In this document: in pieces, positions 46,013-55,000 of the stretch
How positions within the stretch are numbered: the stretch's first letter is position 1
How the letters are laid out: each line of letters opens with the position of its first letter
The notes under the pieces: model-generated
Told to the model about the DNA's origin: nothing
The model's input: the letters and a program-made list of their open reading frames with translations, nothing else
Databases searched by the model: none
Position numbers and translations under genes: made by a program
IMG/VR virus record: IMGVR_UViG_3300044624_000801
Coordinates: 1 to 64,000 of that record
Reading direction: 5' to 3' (one strand)
Length of the DNA stretch: 64,000 bases
Source: a virus

Positions 46013-47026
46013 TTGAGCAATCTTTTTAAAAAAGTAGCGTGTTTTACAGACATACATTTTGGTCTTAAAAGCAATTCATCAGTCCACAATCAAGATTGTG
46101 AGGACTTTGTTGATTGGTATATACAAAAAGCCAAGGAGCAAGGATGTGACACAGGTATTTTTATGGGCGATTGGCATCACAACCGCAATAGTCTTAATAT
46201 TACAACTATGGACTACTCCCTTCGAGCACTGGAAAAACTCGGACAGGCTTTTGATCAGTTTTATTTCTTTCCTGGTAATCATGATCTTTACTATAAAGAT
46301 AAGCGTGATATCCACTCTGTAGAATTTGGCAAATATATTCCTGGCATCACTGTGGTGCATAAACCTATGACTCAAGGCGATGTTACACTGTGTCCTTGGC
46401 TTGTTGGAGAAGAATGGCGACATATTGGCAAGAAGGGTGGCAAGTATATCTTTGGACATTTTGAATTGCCCAGTTTCTTTATGAACGCCATGGTGCAGAT
46501 GCCGGATCATGGAGAAATAAATCTTGAAAGTTTCAAAGGTTATGAATTAGGGTTCAGTGGACATTTTCATAAACGTCAACAACAACGTAATATGATCTAT
46601 ATTGGCAATGCATTTCCTCACAACTATGCAGATGCATGGGACGACGAACGTGGTATGATGATATTAGAGTGGGGTGGACAACCAGAATATATCAATTGGC
46701 CTGACTGTCCTAAATTTAGAACTATCAAACTAAGTCAACTTATTGATCAAGCAGACAATTTGTTAAGCAGTAAGATGCATCTTCGAGTTACATTAGATAT
46801 TGATATCAGTTACGAAGAAGCCAGTTTTATCAAAGAAAAATTTGTTAATGATTACGACATTAGAGAACTTACACTTATTCCAGAAAAGAAAGAAGTTGAG
46901 ATGAACACTAGCATTGATGTTCAAAGTTTTGAAAGTGTTGATCAAATTGTTAGTAAACAATTGATAAACATAGAAAGTGATACTTTTGATACCAAAGTAC
47001 TATTGAGTGTATATAATAATTTATGA
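46013..47026 (+). CDS. 47: Recombination endonuclease subunit gp47 (Mre11/SbcD-like)
   Basis: The phosphoesterase motifs are in order: FTDIHFGLKS (motif I), FMGDWHHNR (II), FFPGNHDLYY (III, GNHD), then GHFELPS and GFSGHFHKRQ (IV/V). gp47 with gp46 resects DNA ends for recombination-dependent replication. I place the start at TTG 46013, with AAGGA 8 bases before it; this gives 337 residues (T4: 339). A longer open frame from 45923 would overlap gp55 and precede the promoter. The 3' end overlaps gp46 as ATGA. Confidence 0.93.
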   Translation: MSNLFKKVACFTDIHFGLKSNSSVHNQDCEDFVDWYIQKAKEQGCDTGIFMGDWHHNRNSLNITTMDYSLRALEKLGQAFDQFYFFPGNHDLYYKDKRDIHSVEFGKYIPGITVVHKPMTQGDVTLCPWLVGEEWRHIGKKGGKYIFGHFELPSFFMNAMVQMPDHGEINLESFKGYELGFSGHFHKRQQQRNMIYIGNAFPHNYADAWDDERGMMILEWGGQPEYINWPDCPKFRTIKLSQLIDQADNLLSSKMHLRVTLDIDISYEEASFIKEKFVNDYDIRELTLIPEKKEVEMNTSIDVQSFESVDQIVSKQLINIESDTFDTKVLLSVYNNL

Positions 47027-48801
47027 TTCGTATAAAAGATCTAACTGTAAAAAATTTCATGAGTGTGGGTAATCAGACTCAGGCTGTAAACTTTGATCGA
47101 GAACAACTGACATTGGTACTAGGTGAAAACTTAGATCAAGGCGGCGACGACAGCGGCAGTCGCAATGGAACTGGTAAAACTACCATTGTAAATGCATTAA
47201 GTTTTGCATTGTATGGTCAGGCACTAACTAATATCAAAAAAGATAATTTAATCAACAAAATCAACAACAAAAACATGTTGGTCACGTTGACATTTAACAA
47301 AGACGGTGTTGATTATCGTGTAGAGCGTGGGCGTAAACCCAACGTTATGAAATTTTTTGTTAATAATCAAGAGCAGGCATCTGAATCATCTGACGACAGT
47401 CAAGGCGACATGCGAGAAACTCAGAAAGATCTAGACGAATTGTTGGGTATGAGTCATACCATGTTTCGACATATACTGGCTTTAAACACATATACCGAAC
47501 CGTTTCTGTCGATGAAAACCAACGAGCAGAGAGAAATTATCGAACAACTGTTAGGCATTACTCTACTCAGTGAGAAAGCAGAATCTCTTAAAGAACAAAT
47601 ACGCATTAGTAAAGACAGTATCTATCAAGAAAATGCTGATATCGAGGCTGCTAAAAAATCAAATGAAAAAATTCAGATCAGCATTACTGGTTTAGAAACC
47701 AGACAAAAAGCATGGTATAGTCAACAGAAAGACGATTGTGCAAAAATTATACAGAGTATTGCCGAACTGCAGAGTGTAGACATTGAAAAAGAATTAGAAC
47801 AACATGCTAAACTTAAAGTTTATGATGAGCAGAGTGCTAAGATTAAGAGTCTTAACAAAGAAAAAGCCACATTAGAAACAGCAGTAGTTCAAGCAGATAA
47901 GTCTGTAAACAAATATTCTAAAGAAGTTGAACAGTTAAAGAATAAGACATGCCCGGCATGTGAACAAGAACTGCACACGCACAAGCATGAAGAAATGACT
48001 GCTGGTGCTGAAAAGAACTTGATCGATGCACAAACTTATCTTGATAAAGTCAGCAACGATTATGCTGCCGTTGTTTTAGAGTTAGAGACTATTGGTGATA
48101 TCAATGGTAGACCTAAAATATACTATGATTCGTTAGAAGCGGCATTGAAACATCAAAATAATCTTGCAAGTTTAGAATCAGCACTGTCTAGTAGACAAGT
48201 TGAAGTAGATCCTTATCAAGAACAAATTGATGATTTGAAACATACTGCTATTCAAGAGATCAATTGGGATAATATCAATGCCATTACCACATTGAAAGAT
48301 CATCAAGAGTTTCTTTTAAAGTTATTAACCAGTAAAGACAGTTTTATTCGTAAGAAGATCATTGATCAAAATCTTGCCTATCTAAACAATCGGTTAACTT
48401 ATTATCTTGACAAGATGGGATTACCGCATCAAGTTAATTTTCAAAACGATCTCAGTGTAGAAATTACACAGTTGGGTCAAGATTTAGATTTTGACAACCT
48501 AAGTAGAGGCGAACGCAATCGTTTAATTTTAGGATTGTCATGGAGTTTCCGTGATGTATGGGAAAGTCTATATCAAAATATCAACTTGTTGTTTATTGAC
48601 GAATTAATCGACAATGGTTTAGATTCTGCAGGTGTTGAAAGTGCATTGAGTGTTTTGAAAAAGATGGCTCGAGAGCGCAACAAAAATATCTATCTAATCA
48701 GCCACAAAGACGAATTGATAGGTCGTGTTACTAATGTTCTCAAAGTTATCAAAGAAAACGGATACACTTCATACAGCAATGACATTGAAATAGTAGAATG
48801 A
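47023..48801 (+). CDS. 46: Recombination endonuclease subunit gp46 (Rad50/SbcC-like)
   Basis: Walker A GSRNGTGKTT is at residues 45-54, a zinc hook CPAC near 310 sits in the coiled-coil middle, the ABC signature LSRGERNRL is near 492 and Walker B LLFIDELIDNG near 522. This is the complete Rad50 layout at 592 residues (T4: 560). gp46 is the ATPase partner of gp47. The start overlaps gp47's stop and the 3' end overlaps the next small gene, both as ATGA. Confidence 0.95.
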   Translation: MIRIKDLTVKNFMSVGNQTQAVNFDREQLTLVLGENLDQGGDDSGSRNGTGKTTIVNALSFALYGQALTNIKKDNLINKINNKNMLVTLTFNKDGVDYRVERGRKPNVMKFFVNNQEQASESSDDSQGDMRETQKDLDELLGMSHTMFRHILALNTYTEPFLSMKTNEQREIIEQLLGITLLSEKAESLKEQIRISKDSIYQENADIEAAKKSNEKIQISITGLETRQKAWYSQQKDDCAKIIQSIAELQSVDIEKELEQHAKLKVYDEQSAKIKSLNKEKATLETAVVQADKSVNKYSKEVEQLKNKTCPACEQELHTHKHEEMTAGAEKNLIDAQTYLDKVSNDYAAVVLELETIGDINGRPKIYYDSLEAALKHQNNLASLESALSSRQVEVDPYQEQIDDLKHTAIQEINWDNINAITTLKDHQEFLLKLLTSKDSFIRKKIIDQNLAYLNNRLTYYLDKMGLPHQVNFQNDLSVEITQLGQDLDFDNLSRGERNRLILGLSWSFRDVWESLYQNINLLFIDELIDNGLDSAGVESALSVLKKMARERNKNIYLISHKDELIGRVTNVLKVIKENGYTSYSNDIEIVE

Positions 48802-49031
48802 CAGACAGTCACGACGAGTTATATCGAGCATTTCAACAATACTTTAAGTATAATCAAATTTGGGTCACTAGGGGAACCAAAAGAAGTGCTATGGATACTC
48901 GTTACTGGCTCAGTGAGATAAGAAGAATATGCAGTCAACGTCGTGTAGAAATACAAGATTGGCGGCATGAAAAAGATAAATTTAAGGCAATTCAAAAGGC
49001 AGAGCAGTCTGAAGATAAAGACACTAACTAG
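48798..49031 (+). CDS. Small conserved-type phage protein, unknown (77 aa)
   Basis: The start overlaps the gp46 stop (ATGA), so it is translated with the recombination genes. It is highly basic and aromatic (QYFKYNQIWVTRGTKRSAMD, RYWLSEIRRICSQRRVEIQD), as in small DNA-associated proteins, with an acidic tail. I associate it with an unnamed gene found near gp46 in related phages. No motif defines a function. Confidence 0.72.
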   Translation: MTDSHDELYRAFQQYFKYNQIWVTRGTKRSAMDTRYWLSEIRRICSQRRVEIQDWRHEKDKFKAIQKAEQSEDKDTN

Positions 49032-49034
49032 TTA

Positions 49035-49460
49035 ATGTCATGGACTTATCAGAATGAAATTATCGAAACACTTCCCGAAGAGTGTATCGGATTTGTATAT
49101 CTTATAACCAATGTCATCTCTGGCAGAAAATATATAGGCAAAAAACTTGCAAAATTCTCTAAGACTACGGTTAAAACTGTAAAACTAAAGAACGGTACCA
49201 AGAAGAAAAAGAAGATTAGAAGCAAAGTCGACAGCGACTGGCGTGACTATTACGGAAGTAGTCCTAATCTTCAAAAAGACATAGACGAATTAGGCAAAGA
49301 AAATTTCACAAGAGAAATCTTATATTACTGCAACTCAAAGGCGCAATGCTCTTACATCGAGGCCAGAGAACAATTCTCCCGTAAAGTATTAGAATCAGAC
49401 GAGTATTACAACGGACACATACAAGTTCGTGTACATGGCTCACATATATTAAAATCTTAG
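49035..49460 (+). CDS. GIY-YIG nuclease-domain protein (141 aa)
   Basis: GFVYLITNVISGRKYIGKKL at residues 18-37 is the GIY-YIG hairpin, followed by a basic stretch rich in lysine and DWRDYYGSSPNLQKDIDELG with the family's conserved YGSS segment. GIY-YIG proteins in T4-like phages include the Seg homing endonucleases. This one lacks a clear DNA-recognition tail, so it may be a minimal nuclease with another role. It follows the previous gene by 3 bases and immediately precedes the gene-free structured region. Confidence 0.82.
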   Translation: MSWTYQNEIIETLPEECIGFVYLITNVISGRKYIGKKLAKFSKTTVKTVKLKNGTKKKKKIRSKVDSDWRDYYGSSPNLQKDIDELGKENFTREILYYCNSKAQCSYIEAREQFSRKVLESDEYYNGHIQVRVHGSHILKS

Positions 49461-49947
49461 GCTCATTTAATCTAACACCCAAGGTTGGCGGGCCAGTTTG
49501 TAATACCGCTGTGGAAAAACCGGGGAATAACCGGACACGTAACATATTGATGCACTCCCGTGGAGGTAATCCACTATGCTGAAAAATTGCAAGAGAGTCT
49601 AAGGGTTCGAACCATACGCCCAACGCATTGATATAGTATGAATGTTAGCATACGAAAAACCGTGCTATAAAAACTTAAACACTAGGAACGAGGTTTAAGA
49701 CGCTGTAATAAGCGAGTCGATGTAGGTTGGGAAAGATCAGAGCCCATTAGCATTACGGTAAAACACCTATTTCCAACGTCTCGGCTGTGACAACTCACAT
49801 GAAGACAAAAAGATGGAACCGTGCAAAACGGTTCCGTCTGACTGAAACAATCTACATGAATTTAAACTACTTCGTAGTTATTGTTCTAAGAATAATGTGT
49901 TGAGCGTTAGCGAAAACACAGACGAACTTAGTTCGTCTCATATAAAT
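49461..49947 (+). ncRNA. Gene-free region rich in hairpins; candidate structured RNA
   Basis: No convincing gene is present in about 490 bases, a rare gap in this packed genome. Inverted repeats include 49484-49490 with 49617-49624 (long-range, one bulge), 49632-49636 with 49665-49669 enclosing 49636-49640 with 49649-49653, 49674-49680 with 49693-49699 (7 pairs), 49711-49716 with 49780-49786 enclosing 49726-49734 with 49770-49777, 49815-49822 with 49828-49835 (8 pairs), 49865-49870 with 49874-49879, and 49921-49927 with 49931-49937 (7 pairs). A GGTTCGAACC patch at 49604-49613 looks tRNA-like but does not form a T arm. Function and boundaries are unknown. Confidence 0.4.
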
Positions 49948-49948
49948 A
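49941..49948 (+). promoter_or_regulatory. Exact late-promoter box abutting a start codon
   Basis: TATAAATA matches 8 of 8. Its last base is the A of an ATG at 49948, and a second in-frame ATG lies at 49954. With the usual T4 spacing, transcription would begin around the second ATG, giving a leaderless or nearly leaderless message. A chance match is possible. Confidence 0.45.
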
Positions 49949-49953
49949 TGTAC

Positions 49954-50991
49954 ATGAAAGTCTATGAAATTTTATCAGAAACCACGACATTGCAAGAAGC
50001 ACTGGCTAATGTGATTAAAACTGGATTCATGAAATATCAGGTAATGAAACCTAATGGTGTTTTAGATCCCAAGATCTTTAGATCGGCTAAAGGTGCTATT
50101 CAACACAAGTCACGATTTTACATGACTAAATCTCAAAGAGATGCTAAGATAGCCGCTAAACAACGTCAAGGTGCTGGCGGAGAAGCGCCGCTGATCAAAG
50201 GTGCCAAGGACAAAATCAGTCCTATTAAGAGAGCACCTAACGGTAAAATTTACACTATGGTAGACGGACAACGTCGATACTATTCAAGTTACGCTGACTA
50301 CATTAGAAAAAGCAAAATCTGGGGACCCGGTGTTGCAGCCGCAAGCAAACGTACTGCCGCATTTTGGGAGAAATCTTGGGTAGGATCAACACTGTTGGGT
50401 CTTGGTGCCAACTTGGCTGTACCTATCTTAGAATGGCGCAGTGAAGTAGATGCCATTCATGCAGGATACGTTAATGGAGAATTTAGCAAAGAAGATGCTG
50501 AGTGGCAAATCAAGGACATTACAGATTTAACTATTGCCAAGTTTGTTACAATATTTTTAGGTCTAGGCGCAGCAAGATTAGTTGCTGCAAAATTTCCAAT
50601 AGATAAAATACTGACATGGGTGTATGGAAAAATACCCGGGGGTTCTTGGATTGCCGCACTAGACAAACCTGCATTGACTTTGCTAGTTCAATCAGTGTTA
50701 ATGAAACAACCTATAGTTGAGGATCTTGCTAGAGCAGCGTTGCGACTTATTTATGAATACACACCATATGAAGAATACAGTGATAATTTTTGGTATCAAT
50801 TATTTCGAGTCACTGGTTATGAAATGGTCAACGGTGAATTAGACAAACAACGTATTGCTAGCACAGGATCCACCGCAGGTACCACTTCTGGGCAGACCAA
50901 ACCACCAGTTGCTAAACCAGAAGATAACGACATTGATTTTGGGGTTCCTGGAACTGCCGATAGATTGATCAAGCAGTTTGGTCTAGACTAA
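49954..50991 (+). CDS. Unknown phage protein with hydrophobic central helices (345 aa)
   Basis: I place the start at 49954 (MKVYEILSETTTLQEALANV); the in-frame ATG at 49948 is equally possible, and a GTG at 49897 is unlikely. The MKVYEILSE start is a recurring N-terminus in T4-like marine phage proteins. Two hydrophobic stretches (STLLGLGANLAVPILEW and IAKFVTIFLGLGAARLVAA) could be membrane helices. The N-terminal region is basic. The C-terminus is a Thr/Gly/Pro linker ending in an acidic segment. A role in the virion, perhaps ejected at infection, is possible but unproven. It converges on the next gene with a 4-base overlap. Confidence 0.7.
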   Translation: MKVYEILSETTTLQEALANVIKTGFMKYQVMKPNGVLDPKIFRSAKGAIQHKSRFYMTKSQRDAKIAAKQRQGAGGEAPLIKGAKDKISPIKRAPNGKIYTMVDGQRRYYSSYADYIRKSKIWGPGVAAASKRTAAFWEKSWVGSTLLGLGANLAVPILEWRSEVDAIHAGYVNGEFSKEDAEWQIKDITDLTIAKFVTIFLGLGAARLVAAKFPIDKILTWVYGKIPGGSWIAALDKPALTLLVQSVLMKQPIVEDLARAALRLIYEYTPYEEYSDNFWYQLFRVTGYEMVNGELDKQRIASTGSTAGTTSGQTKPPVAKPEDNDIDFGVPGTADRLIKQFGLD

Positions 50992-51209
50992 AGCGGCAAC
51001 TTGGTTTTTTGTATAGTTTCAATGTTGTCTTTGATTAAAGAACTTAACAACATCCTGTCTTCGTAAGAATATATGTGAAACAGTTCTTGTGCGGATACAC
51101 CCCCACGCATATACCAACTGATTTTAAAAATTTCTTCTTTGATACCCTTGACAGTAGATTCTAGTCGCTCAACATATTTGCCTATGTCAGAGTTCGACAT
51201 AGTCGTCAT
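50988..51209 (-). CDS. Small baseplate-hub-associated protein, unknown (73 aa)
   Basis: The start overlaps the gp26 stop (ATGA), so it is translated with the hub protein. The product is helical (DIGKYVERLESTVKGIKEEI, then WYMRGGVSAQELFHIYSYED). T4 encodes the hub-assembly factor gp51 near gp26, and this gene could fill that role by position only. Sequence identity with gp51 cannot be judged by eye. Confidence 0.7.
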   Translation of the reverse strand: MTTMSNSDIGKYVERLESTVKGIKEEIFKISWYMRGGVSAQELFHIYSYEDRMLLSSLIKDNIETIQKTKLPL

Positions 51210-52033
51210 TTTCTTACGAAAAAACTTGCTTGATCCATGGTGATTTCCAAGTCAGCGGCAGTGCCGCAGTTACTACATTGAGATTTTACTGCGGGCAGTT
51301 TCCAATTTTTTCTATTGTTTTCTATACAATCTTTAATTTTTTCAAACAATTCTGATTCACTGTTGGTAATCCATTCTTTGATATAAGCCTGTTGATTGAC
51401 CACAGCATCGGGAATTTCTACACTGTCGATACTTTGAATAAACACTTCAGTTTGCAGTGCGGCTATTTTGGTGTACAAATCGTTGACAGTTTTTTGATTT
51501 TCAGGGTTGTCAAAATTTTGTGCAGACTGGATCAACATTTTTTGCAGTGTGTAGTTTTCTAAATTAAAAGTGGTCATCTCTTTATAGGTTAAAGGTCTAA
51601 TTTTTACTTTGACATCACCAAGATCCACAGTGTCATGAAACTCTACATGATTGAAATGATCATTTAACAAGCCTAGATCAATCTCATATTCATTTTCGGT
51701 ACTGCAATTGCCACAGGTATGTTCAATAGTCATCATGTTGCCATATGTGGCAATCCTGATAGCAATCAATAGATGGTCTAAATCAACAGCATTTATTTGC
51801 CAGCCATCGGTAATGGTAGCACAACAACTTTGAATAACTTTCACTGTGGATTCACCGTTGAACAATGCATCGGGAGTTTTCAACAGAATTTCATCCATGC
51901 CGGTCATAGAATACACTGGGATCTGTGTAGGATCTCCTTCAACAACATCTGGTGCAGTATACAAACCTTTACTGGGCAATGACACATACAGTTTGGGTTG
52001 TCTAAAATATTTTTGCAATGGATTTTGGCTCAT
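51206..52033 (-). CDS. 26: Baseplate hub protein gp26-like (275 aa)
   Basis: The N-terminus MSQNPLQKYFRQPKLYVSLP and the segment TGMDEILLKTPDALFNGEST are typical of gp26 in T4-like phages; LLIAIRIATYGNMM follows. Two Cys pairs, TCGNCST near residue 107 and CSNCG near 255, could bind one zinc. gp26 takes part in baseplate hub assembly. T4 gp26 has 208 residues. The start is ATG 52033, placed after the minus-strand late box at 52061-52068, rather than an in-frame ATG upstream. Confidence 0.85.
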   Translation of the reverse strand: MSQNPLQKYFRQPKLYVSLPSKGLYTAPDVVEGDPTQIPVYSMTGMDEILLKTPDALFNGESTVKVIQSCCATITDGWQINAVDLDHLLIAIRIATYGNMMTIEHTCGNCSTENEYEIDLGLLNDHFNHVEFHDTVDLGDVKVKIRPLTYKEMTTFNLENYTLQKMLIQSAQNFDNPENQKTVNDLYTKIAALQTEVFIQSIDSVEIPDAVVNQQAYIKEWITNSESELFEKIKDCIENNRKNWKLPAVKSQCSNCGTAADLEITMDQASFFVRK

Positions 52034-52043
52034 ATTAACTCCG

Positions 52044-52051
52044 TATAAATA
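52044..52051 (+). promoter_or_regulatory. T4-type late promoter for the tape-measure-like gene
   Basis: TATAAATA matches exactly, 41 bases before the ATG at 52093, with a TAGGA ribosome site in the leader. It sits inside the divergent promoter pair. Confidence 0.75.
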
Positions 52052-52060
52052 TAACATAGG

Positions 52061-52068
52061 TATTTATA
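52061..52068 (-). promoter_or_regulatory. T4-type late promoter for gp26
   Basis: The minus strand reads TATAAATA exactly, 27 bases before the gp26 ATG at 52033. It is divergent from the plus-strand box at 52044-52051, with only 9 bases between the two boxes, so the two polymerases would face across each other's start regions. Confidence 0.75.
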
Positions 52069-52092
52069 TACGTAGTTTTTAGGATAGAAATT

Positions 52093-55000
52093 ATGACGGC
52101 ATTGACCAAAGATGATTTAGTAGACGCACTTAGACAAGTAGCTCGTAGTGCTCCTGCCGCGGCGCCAGTAAATTTGGGTCCTGGAGGCGGAAAAGATTTT
52201 CTAAAAAACCTAAGCGAAGGTGCTAACATTGCCGGCGGCGCACTGAGAGGAGTCATAGAGGGCGGCGTTAAGTTCGGCGATACTGTAGGTGGTGTTGGAC
52301 AATTAATTGGCAGAATAGGCGACAAAAGTAAAATTGCAGGCGATGCATTGTCTTACATGGGTCAATATGCACAACAGTCAGTTGATGCCATGCGAAATTT
52401 TGGTAAATTTGGTGCTGGATTCAACGGCGATGCTATTGCTATGCGCAGTAGTATTGCACAAACCAATATGAGTTTAGAAGAATACGGCAAATTTTTAAAC
52501 AAAAATACCAGTATTCTCAATGCTATGGGCGGATCTGTTACTCAAGGTGTTGCAAGATTCAATGAGTTCAGTCAGGCATTCTTTGATCAACAGGCTAAAC
52601 AAGGAGATTCATTTGGATCTGTTAGTGATCAGTTAAGAAATTTAGGAATGACATCAGAAGAAATCAATGGCACACTGGCCATTGAACTGGCGTCAAGACG
52701 ATTTCAAAACATGGAAGATACCAAAAGTAGAGAAGATGCCATTGCATCGGCTGCATCAATGGCTACGGAGATGGATAAAATTGCCAAATTAACTGGCAAA
52801 AGTAGAGAAACACAACAGGCAGAAATGGCACTATTAGAAAAAGACGGCCAGTATCAAGCCAACTTACGTATGCTCCAACGTCAAGGCAATACATTTGCCG
52901 TCGAAGGCATGACGAAAGCCATGACCAGTATGCAACAATTTGGTCCAGGCGTTCAAAATCTAATGAAAGATTTTCTAGCATTTGGCACAGCCACTAAAGA
53001 GACACAGGATACATTGGCGGGATTGGGACCAGCGGGTACCGAATTGCAAAATGCCATACAAATGGTCAAGTCGGCAAAAACAGAAGAACAAAAAATTGCT
53101 GCAGAAGCAGCAGTGAAACGTGCAGAAGAAGCGATCAAATCTCAAATCCTTAGCGATGATTTTACAGCGGCGGCTGGAATGAATACCAAAGGCTTTAGGC
53201 AATTAGCAGACCAGACAACTACTATAGCCGCAGGTATGGACAAAGTGGCTACAGCAAACAACTTGAATCTAAGTTTGGAAGCAGATCGCCGTAAAGCTAA
53301 TCAAATACTAAATGCACAGGCTAAACAACAACAAGACGATGCAAGAACACTGGCAAAGCCAGGTGAAGCAGATGCTGGCAAAGCCACAACCCAAGCAGTG
53401 GTACAGTTTGAAAAAGTCATGCAGAATGCCACTGCTGCGGTTCAAGATCAGTTTGTCAACAGATTGAACGGCGAAATTGCGACAGGCATGATTGAATTTA
53501 CAAAGTTTTTGAAAGCGCCAGGATTCAGTAGAGAACGTATGGCGGGTGGTGTAGAAAAAGGCTACACTGGAATTAAAGAAGCATTTAATAACCCAGGCAG
53601 TCTAATTCCAGGAAAAGATCCTAATAACCCCGATGCTAACCGTAGACCAGGAAGGCCAGAAGAGCGCTCAGAGGGAACCTACGGTGCTGGAAAAATGTTT
53701 GAAAATGTTGGATCAATACTAGAAATTACCAAACCCGGTGAAGTTGTACTGAACGGCGAACAACAAATGAATCTAGCCAAAGGCATGATGGACAAAGGTG
53801 CTGCCACTGCATTTAATAACTTGTCAAAGAATTTAGATCTTAGCAAACTGTCAGCAGGCATGCCCAAGTTTGAAATGCCTAAGTTTGAAATGCCTAAGTT
53901 TGAAATGCCTAAGTTTGATGCTTCGGCACTTAAAGGCACAATAACTGAAAACGGTAAGACTAGAGAAATGTCTCAGGCAGATTTAAGCAAGGCCACAAAT
54001 GATATTAGCAAGATGATGGGCAATCTTGATTTGACTCAACTGAGTAAAAAATTTACTACTGAGATTAGTTCGGTTACTGGTGGCGGCGCCAGCACAGTCA
54101 AAGGTCCAGACATAAAAGAATTATCAAAACCTTTTGAAAAATCTTTTGCCGATATGCCCGCAACAGGTTCACAATTGACACAATCAGCATCTGTTGAAAA
54201 ACTTGCACAAGAACAGGCATTGGCATCAAAGAAACAACAAGCAGAAGCCAGTGTTGAATCTGCTAAAATTTACAAAGACTCGTCTGAAAAATTTGTTTCT
54301 TTCTTAGAAAAAGATATTGCAGCCAAAGAACAAGAACTGGCTGCTACTGACAGTGAAAGAACAAAACGTCGATTAGAAAATGAGTTGACAACTCAGCGAA
54401 CCAAGTTAGATGGTGCAAAATCTCAAGTGATTGAAGACACTAAAAATTTATTAACTGCTGAAAAAGAGTTGGCCGATGCTCAACAACAATCTGTCGCTGC
54501 AGAAGCCAGCATACGAGAAGAAACTATTCAGCAGACTAATAATATTGCAGAACAGACACAGTCAATGTTGGCAACTAAAAAAGAGTTTTCTGATTCTGAA
54601 CTACAACAAATTGGACACGAATTATCTACTCTGGCTGACGAAAAGCAAGTGCAATCAATACGACAAGCCAGTGTTCAGACTAGCCTAGATAAATTACAAG
54701 CACAAAAAGATATCTACGAAAATAATCAACGGTATGAAGAAAAAGATCTTGCAGAGTCTAACGAAGAATTGGCTATGCTGCGCAATAGAATTGACAATTC
54801 AGAATCAGCAGCAGAAATTCAAGAACTACAAGCGCAAATAGCCGATGAAGAAAGTATAAATCTATCTTTGCAAAATCGTATTGCTGAACGAAATCAAAAC
54901 ATTTTAAATGCCACTGCTGATATTGCAATAAAAGAACAAGAACTGCAAGATCTCAAAGAAGAAATGGCTGACACTGAGATTGCCATTCAAGACAAACAGT

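Noticed and set aside
49306-49623. An open minus-strand frame of 105 codons across the end of the GIY-YIG gene and the structured region
   Set aside because: It is antisense to a well-supported gene, has no ribosome site, and its sequence looks like random translation of structured DNA.
49570-49630. Possible tRNA around GGTTCGAACC
   Set aside because: The flanking bases do not form a 5-pair T stem on either strand, and no matching acceptor, D or anticodon arms are found at the right distances.
49461-49947. tmRNA
   Set aside because: There is no conserved 5' TTCGAC segment, no tag frame ending in Ala-Ala-stop and no tRNA-like closure with a proper T arm.
49035-49950. Group I intron with a GIY-YIG homing gene
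   Set aside because: The nuclease gene starts 3 bases after the previous gene with no 5' intron half, no flanking gene is interrupted, and no P7/P3/P8 core with proper joining lengths could be drawn.
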